From Thalassotalea loyana (GTDB lineage: Bacteria > Pseudomonadota > Gammaproteobacteria > Enterobacterales > Alteromonadaceae), in NCBI RefSeq assembly GCF_030161435.1, contig NZ_BSSV01000001.1, positions 868,001 to 932,000 on the forward strand: 64,000 nucleotides of DNA. The letters are read 5' to 3'. The translations under genes and the position numbers were made by a program. This document shows positions 59,767 to 64,000 of the stretch, piece after piece (position 1 is the stretch's first letter; each line of letters begins with the position of its first letter). Below the pieces are notes generated by a model. It saw only the letters and a program-made list of their open reading frames with translations, ran no database searches and was not told the origin of the DNA.

Positions 59767-60825
59767 CTACCACTCAAATGAAATTTGTTCTATTTCATTT
59801 TTATAAGGTGAAAGACCAATATGGATACCAAGAAGACGTACCTTTTTACCATTGCCTCGTGCATAGGCTTCAGTTAGTAACTCAGATAACGCTGCTTGAT
59901 CAATTTTATCTGTAGAAAATTCTTTTGTTGTTTGGTGAAAATCTGAAAATTTGACTTTGACACCTACTTTACCAATGTGTCTATCTAATAGATATTTAGC
60001 CGCTCTTTTTTGAAGCTCTGGGAGTAACTTGTTTTTAAGGATGTTATCAAGGACATTTAAGTCTGAAATATCTTCAGGAAAGGTTCTTTCGACTCCTACT
60101 GATTTTCTTTCTCTACTAATAACGATAGGTCTATCGTCATTACCACTGCATCGTTCCCATAACAATTTTCCTAGCTTTCCATATTTAGAGGTTAAGACCT
60201 CCTGACTTAAAGCTTTGACATCTCGACCGTATTTTAAATTATCACCTTGCAGTTTTTCATTTGTTACCTTACCGACCCCAGGTATTTTGTTTAATGCCAT
60301 ATCGTCAATGAATGAACTCACATTGTTAGGTGGAATAACAAAGATACCGTTTGGTTTATTTAGATCTGAAGCCACTTTTGCCAAAAACTTTATCGGTGCT
60401 ACACCAGCCGAAGCTGTCAAGTTGAGCTCTTTATATATTGAATGGCAAATATCTTGAGCTATCAAGGTAGCAGAGCCACCAAATAACTTACAATCACTTA
60501 CATCCAAATAAGCCTCATCAAGACTTAAAGGTTCAATCAAATTAGTATAACGTTCAAAAATCTCTCGAATTTGAGAGCTAATTGATTTGTATACCTCCAT
60601 CCTGCCTGGAACCAAAATTAATTCAGGGCATTTTCGCAATGCAACACTAGTCGGCATTGCACTTCTAACGCCATATTGCCTCGCTATATAATTGCTTGTT
60701 GAAAGAACACCTCTAGATTTCCTGCTACCGCCTACGGCAACTGGTTTATCAGCTAACTCTGGATTATCTCTAATCTCTACAGATACATAGAATGCATCCA
60801 TATCAACATGAATTATTTTTCTCAA
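59767..60825 (-). CDS. dinB: DNA polymerase IV, island-borne intact copy
   Basis: 352 residues, start TTG 60825 as in the frame MRKIIHVDMDAFYVSVE. Complete Y-family polymerase: DMDAFY (metal), SRGVLSTSNYIARQYGVRSAMP (Arg/Tyr nucleotide contacts), SLDEAYLDVS (catalytic Asp-Glu), NKIPGVGK (HhH) and a little-finger domain ending in place of a beta-clamp motif (QISFEW is weak). Error-prone synthesis over DNA damage. A perfect LexA box lies upstream at 60849. Opposite strand to the disrupted host dinB at 41039; so a second copy, not the missing 3' half. Confidence 0.93.
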   Translation of the reverse strand: MRKIIHVDMDAFYVSVEIRDNPELADKPVAVGGSRKSRGVLSTSNYIARQYGVRSAMPTSVALRKCPELILVPGRMEVYKSISSQIREIFERYTNLIEPLSLDEAYLDVSDCKLFGGSATLIAQDICHSIYKELNLTASAGVAPIKFLAKVASDLNKPNGIFVIPPNNVSSFIDDMALNKIPGVGKVTNEKLQGDNLKYGRDVKALSQEVLTSKYGKLGKLLWERCSGNDDRPIVISRERKSVGVERTFPEDISDLNVLDNILKNKLLPELQKRAAKYLLDRHIGKVGVKVKFSDFHQTTKEFSTDKIDQAALSELLTEAYARGNGKKVRLLGIHIGLSPYKNEIEQISFEW

Positions 60826-60848
60826 AATAAATATTTAGGTAATGACCA

Positions 60849-60864
60849 CTGTTTAAATGTACAG
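60849..60864 (-). promoter_or_regulatory. LexA (SOS) box of island dinB
   Basis: CTGT-TTAAATGT-ACAG, a full match to CTGT-N8-ACAG, 23 nt before the TTG start. So the second dinB should also be induced by DNA damage. Confidence 0.85.
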
Positions 60865-60867
60865 CAC

Positions 60868-61088
60868 TTAAGCAAAAGGATCAATTAATTCTGAAGTTGA
60901 GCTTGGTGTTATGTACAAATCTATTGAAAGCTCCTTGCTATCATGATGAATAGCCCCAAAACCGCTTTTATGTTCAATCGAGATAAACTCGCTGAATTCA
61001 TAACCCTTATGAACATGCGCCTCAAGACCACAACCATCACAAACTAATTCAGTTACTTCTTGTTGTATAACGGTTTTATTTTTTTCAT
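60868..61088 (-). pseudogene. Small zinc-finger-like protein, frame broken at an A7 run
   Basis: A strong AAGGAG and ATG (61088) are followed by a run of seven A and then a stop after 11 codons. The frame that carries the domain (VTELVCDGCGLEAHVHKGYEFSEFISIEH...) is shifted by one base; one more A would join them. The domain recalls small phage/plasmid proteins with CDxCG that usually end in a second Cys pair, here replaced (SIDLYITPSS). Either a frameshift mutation, an assembly error, or slippage on the A-run. Lies just upstream of dinB. Confidence 0.5.
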
Positions 61089-61090
61089 AT

Positions 61091-61378
61091 TTACTCCTTG
61101 GCAAATTGCGGTAGAGATACATAATGAACCAAGATATTTCTATCGAGCAAAAGACTTCTCTTTTCATCTTTAATTAATTCACCAGAGTTAATCTGCCTAA
61201 TTACCCATTCCTTAATTTCAAGTAAATATCTTTCAATAGGCATACTAATCGTATTTCCCATGCCGCCATTACCAACAATATAAAATTGCTTTGCATTGTT
61301 AGCATCAACCGCGATATGTAGCCAATTCGATCGGTTAGACTGCTCCAACCGCTCCTTAAATTTCTCAACAGTAAGCAT
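61091..61378 (-). CDS. Hypothetical cytoplasmic protein
   Basis: 95 residues from ATG 61378, GAGG upstream. Alpha/beta with NWLHIAVDANNAKQFYIVGNGG strands and an LLEIKEWVIRQINSGELIKDE helix. Its stop lies 3 nt from the start of the next small gene, so the two are co-transcribed. Not recognised; phage-like size and context. Confidence 0.55.
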   Translation of the reverse strand: MLTVEKFKERLEQSNRSNWLHIAVDANNAKQFYIVGNGGMGNTISMPIERYLLEIKEWVIRQINSGELIKDEKRSLLLDRNILVHYVSLPQFAKE

Positions 61379-61423
61379 AATTACCTCAATTAAATTACCT
61401 TTTATTAAGCAGCCTACTTAGTT

Positions 61424-61636
61424 TCAAAAACCTTCAGTGTTTAAAGAAATAAAGCCATTACTGGTAATGCATTGAATTAAAATAATTAACCCAGTCATTT
61501 GAATCACTCCAATTTCTGGCAATGAAAAAACATCGGGAACGATCCAATTCCAAAGGAAATAGGCAGGAATAACGGAAATGATCAAATTAAAAATTTTAAC
61601 CGGTATTGCAACTATCATTACTTCATATAGCTTCAT
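61424..61636 (-). CDS. Phage-like small membrane protein
   Basis: 70 residues. The N terminus MKLYEVMIVAIPVKIFNLII followed by ISVIPAYFLWNWIVPDVFSLPEI is a recurrent type among small phage and island membrane proteins, with two hydrophobic helices (about 8-30 and 45-62). RBS GAGAGG precedes the ATG. Function unknown. Confidence 0.6.
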   Translation of the reverse strand: MKLYEVMIVAIPVKIFNLIISVIPAYFLWNWIVPDVFSLPEIGVIQMTGLIILIQCITSNGFISLNTEGF

Positions 61637-61667
61637 TTAAACCTCTCATTTTTAACATACAGCATAA

Positions 61668-63101
61668 TTACCTCAACTCACTCAGTCCTAAAGCGATAGC
61701 TTCTTGCTGAAACCGACCAAATATATTGACGACCTTTTCATATGAACTTGTTAAAAAGTGCTCTTCAACAATGCTACTAGTTTCATCATAGACAGGATGT
61801 TCGATAACAGTATCAAATCCACTAATTTTCAACTTTTCTTTAGCGCTAACGTTTGATGCCTTCTCGAATATAACAGTGTCTGAAGTCTCACCATCTACAT
61901 CGTCTTCAATACAAGCCTTCATCTTCTCAAACTTAACCACATCAGCTTCAAAAGGCACATCTTGCTTAACTCGATAAGCATATTCCAACAGCTTAGGCTC
62001 AGCAGGCATGTACATAACAGCCTCTTGATTCTTTGAAGCAGTCAGTCTAAGTATGCGGCCTAGAATCTGTCTAAAGTGCATTTCTGTTTTGATGTTTGTG
62101 AGATGGCAACAAACCTGTAATCGAGGGATATTAGTTCCCTCGCTGATCATCCCTACAGAAATAATCCATTTAGTTTTTGCATGTCTAAACTGTTGAATAA
62201 TATTGATTGGCTCATTTTCTCTGTAAGTAACCACAGCAGCATCTTCGTTAAAGCAGGACTTCATTAAAGCTGAAACCTGTTTTGCGTGCTCAACTGATGA
62301 AGCAACAATTAAACCTGCCGCGTCAGCGTTGTTCGCTCTAATTGAATTCAGCTTTTTCTGAGCAGAGGAAATTACGTATTTAATGACCTTCTCATTTTCA
62401 ATAATTTCCTGATACGGAATGATTGATTGTGATAATAAACACTTAAAGCTAGTAAATGCTTTAGTCTCCTCATCATCAACAACCGAAATATTATTATTAT
62501 CTACAGCGATTATCTGCGGTACACGACAAACATCATCGCGAATGGCCTCAGCAAGCCCATAAACGTAATCACATGATATTTTGTTGCTAGGATGCATATA
62601 GTTTGAAAGAACGATAGGAGCAGCATCTGAGCGCCAAGGCGTCCCTGTTAACGCCAATGTATATTTAGCTTTATCTTGAATATTCAATATGATTTGCTCG
62701 CCCCATGCATTCGCATTATCAATATTGGAGCCGGCACAATGGTGAATTTCATCAAAAATCACGAATACTTTATACCGTTTAAATAACTGCCAAAAGTTTT
62801 TATCGAGATACTGCAAGCTTTGGTAGGTAAGAGAATGTCCTTTTGCCCCGAGTAAACCATCAAAGCGTTCATTAATTCTCAACTGCAAACTTTGGCTGAA
62901 ATCTTGAGAAACTATGGAAGAAGGTGAAAAACAAATAACTAAATCAATCATGTTCTTCTTTAACAACCGATCGGCCAATTCAGATGCCATCAAGGTTTTA
63001 CCTGCACCTGGTGTTGCTAGGGTTAAAAAGTGGCTATTGCCATTCGCGTATTGTTTTAATGCTTTATTGATACATCCATCTTGCCAATCTCTTAGTTTCA
63101 T
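61668..63101 (-). CDS. SF2 DEAD/DEAH-type helicase
   Basis: 477 residues with all core motifs: Walker A TPGAGKT (about 30-36), DEIH (about 116-119), LTGTPWRS (motif III), SVGMISEGTNIPRL (motif V) and FRQILGRILRLT (motif VI). Close to the ResIII/SSL2 group used by restriction enzymes and several defence systems. No nuclease domain is attached. Its ATG overlaps the stop of the 174-residue gene (ATGA), so the two proteins are probably made together and may form a complex. Confidence 0.88.
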   Translation of the reverse strand: MKLRDWQDGCINKALKQYANGNSHFLTLATPGAGKTLMASELADRLLKKNMIDLVICFSPSSIVSQDFSQSLQLRINERFDGLLGAKGHSLTYQSLQYLDKNFWQLFKRYKVFVIFDEIHHCAGSNIDNANAWGEQIILNIQDKAKYTLALTGTPWRSDAAPIVLSNYMHPSNKISCDYVYGLAEAIRDDVCRVPQIIAVDNNNISVVDDEETKAFTSFKCLLSQSIIPYQEIIENEKVIKYVISSAQKKLNSIRANNADAAGLIVASSVEHAKQVSALMKSCFNEDAAVVTYRENEPINIIQQFRHAKTKWIISVGMISEGTNIPRLQVCCHLTNIKTEMHFRQILGRILRLTASKNQEAVMYMPAEPKLLEYAYRVKQDVPFEADVVKFEKMKACIEDDVDGETSDTVIFEKASNVSAKEKLKISGFDTVIEHPVYDETSSIVEEHFLTSSYEKVVNIFGRFQQEAIALGLSELR

Positions 63102-63622
63102 ATTTTCTCTAATGGTTTTTCTTGTTTAAGCAAGCCTTCAATGGCTCTGATCTTCCCTAGTATTCTTGTATTATTGTCTCTAGCTTTATTGTATTGCGGC
63201 TGTAGTTCATCAACTAACTCAGGGAACTCTGAATAAAGCTCCTTATATGCTTCAGACTCTCCTATATTCAACAGAAGTTCAGCTTTATAGTGATTCAACT
63301 TACCAAGCAGTTGCCCTTGCTTATCATCATGTTTCTCAACTGAGATAGTAGATTCGCATTTAGCTTTTAATGTTATTGCTTCAACGTCAAATTCTTCAGT
63401 TTTACTAAAACGTGTTAACCCTTTCTTTTTCGATATAACCCTCTTCAGCCAATCCTTTTTCACCAACTTTAAAAGTTCTGCGTATATCTTTCGTCGAACA
63501 GTTGAAGGCTCTAACGTAGAATCATTTTTTAATGCGAGATAAGCTGACCGGACATCGCTCGTTGTGAAGTGATCGAAGTTATTCGCGACAATAATTTGAG
63601 CGACAAAAGGATCTATTTTCAT
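63098..63622 (-). CDS. Winged-helix-like coiled-coil protein coupled to the helicase
   Basis: 174 residues. N-terminal half (about 1-70) has the pattern of a winged helix (FTTSDVRSAYLALKN, TVRRKIYAELLKLVKKDWLKRV). The C-terminal half (about 100-170) is a long charged coiled coil with repeated Leu/Ile. Immediately upstream of, and overlapping, the helicase. Likely a DNA-binding or specificity partner; no family name recognised. Confidence 0.65.
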   Translation of the reverse strand: MKIDPFVAQIIVANNFDHFTTSDVRSAYLALKNDSTLEPSTVRRKIYAELLKLVKKDWLKRVISKKKGLTRFSKTEEFDVEAITLKAKCESTISVEKHDDKQGQLLGKLNHYKAELLLNIGESEAYKELYSEFPELVDELQPQYNKARDNNTRILGKIRAIEGLLKQEKPLEKI

Positions 63623-63761
63623 GTTTACTATTGCTACAAAGGTTAATTATTTGATAATAAAGTAACATTATTGATATATATGTTCTTTAGTTTCATTATA
63701 TGTCATGGGTTGACTCACTTCAATATGGGAGGATTTATTCTTTTCTTTGTGGAAGTTTTGA

Positions 63762-64000
63762 ATGCAGCCCGTACAAAAGTTAATTGGCATGAATATCAAA
63801 ATCGCTCGAACCAAGCGCTCCATAACGCAAGCCGAAGTTGCTAATAACTTAGGAATAGAGGCAAGTTACTTAAGCCGAATTGAAAGAGGCACAGTACCTG
63901 TTTCATGCGAAAGAATTTATGAAATCATTCATATCCTTCAATGCGATATTGGTGACATTTTTCCGGTGCCAGAAGAAGTAGAAACACAATTTAATCAATG
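63762..64000 (+). CDS. XRE-family regulator (runs off right edge)
   Basis: 79 codons visible from ATG 63762. A canonical helix-turn-helix: IKIARTKRSITQAEVANNLGIEASYLSRIERGTVPVSCERIYEI, followed by LQCDIGDIFPVP, the usual end of SinR/Cro-like domains, with a short acidic tail. Divergent from the coupled 174-residue/helicase pair, with 139 nt between, as expected for a regulator controlling that pair. GGAG-type ribosome-binding site (GTGGAAG) upstream. Confidence 0.85.
   Translation, partial: MQPVQKLIGMNIKIARTKRSITQAEVANNLGIEASYLSRIERGTVPVSCERIYEIIHILQCDIGDIFPVPEEVETQFNQ

Larger units (their letters stand above)
41075..64000 (+). mobile_element. Accessory island inserted in dinB (right end not seen)
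   Basis: Begins at the break in dinB (about 41075) with the recombinase trio and contains osmolyte/nitrogen, transport, sulfotransferase, dinB, phage-like and helicase genes not expected as a unit in the core chromosome. The host dinB 3' portion, which would mark the right border, is not in the window. Size therefore at least about 23 kb if all of it is one insertion; a smaller element followed by older accessory DNA is also possible. Confidence 0.6.

Noticed and set aside
59767-60825. Island dinB as the 3' part of the disrupted host dinB
   Set aside because: It is full length with its own start and LexA box, on the opposite strand, and differs in the motif sequence.
1-64000. tRNA or rRNA genes
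   Set aside because: No cloverleaf with CCA-type ends or rRNA signature was recognised on either strand by reading; a covariance search was not possible.

Overview
The window reads as chromosomal DNA of a low-GC marine gammaproteobacterium, most likely of the Alteromonadales (Colwellia/Thalassotalea-like). The basis is a complete Na+-translocating NADH:quinone reductase operon with apbE and nqrM, a FabV-type enoyl-ACP reductase, the ampG / yajG / bolA neighbourhood, a BetT-type transporter, and a TonB receptor paired with a TPR-sulfotransferase. The genus is inference; no rRNA or tRNA gene was seen.

Region 1 (about 1-18640) is an integron gene-cassette array. More than thirty small genes lie on the minus strand. 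From about 4.6 kb rightward they are separated by VCR-like attC sites, highly alike from 12 to 18 kb and degenerate to the left. Most products are small membrane, secreted or lipoproteins, with a few recognisable folds (DUF1304, DUF2306, DUF998, DUF3291, DUF4275, WrbA-like flavodoxin, alpha/beta hydrolases, NTF2-like, inactive-looking NUDIX). Four cassettes encode one divergent family of small exported proteins. No integrase gene sits at the proximal (right) end; a block of nested palindromes lies there instead.

Region 2 (about 18966-40955) is core chromosome: a frameshifted DUF748 gene, a LURP-one-like protein, a YaiI family protein, an AmpG permease, a cyclophilin, a YajG lipoprotein, rlmG, an AlkB-like dioxygenase, bolA, a TRAP transporter for an organic acid, fabV, nqrABCDEF, apbE and nqrM. 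Between nqrF and apbE are two tandem units of equal architecture (29-bp repeat, then an intrinsic terminator about 87 nt downstream) that look like paired small RNAs.

Region 3 (about 41075 to the right edge) is an accessory island. The chromosomal dinB gene (DNA polymerase IV) keeps its promoter, a perfect LexA box and its first 12 codons, and is then cut inside the conserved DMDCF motif. Immediately downstream, in the same direction, come four overlapping or closely packed genes: three large tyrosine-recombinase-type proteins and a small helical partner. The insertion therefore places the recombination operon downstream of an SOS promoter. Further in are a CosR-like MarR regulator, an acetyltransferase-like gene, a second GlnD-type enzyme, BetT, a TonB receptor with a TPR-sulfotransferase, and then a complete dinB on the opposite strand with its own LexA box. 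Small phage-like genes, a coupled winged-helix-like/coiled-coil gene plus SF2 helicase, and a divergent XRE regulator that runs off the edge complete the window. The missing 3' part of the host dinB is not in the window, so the island probably extends further right.
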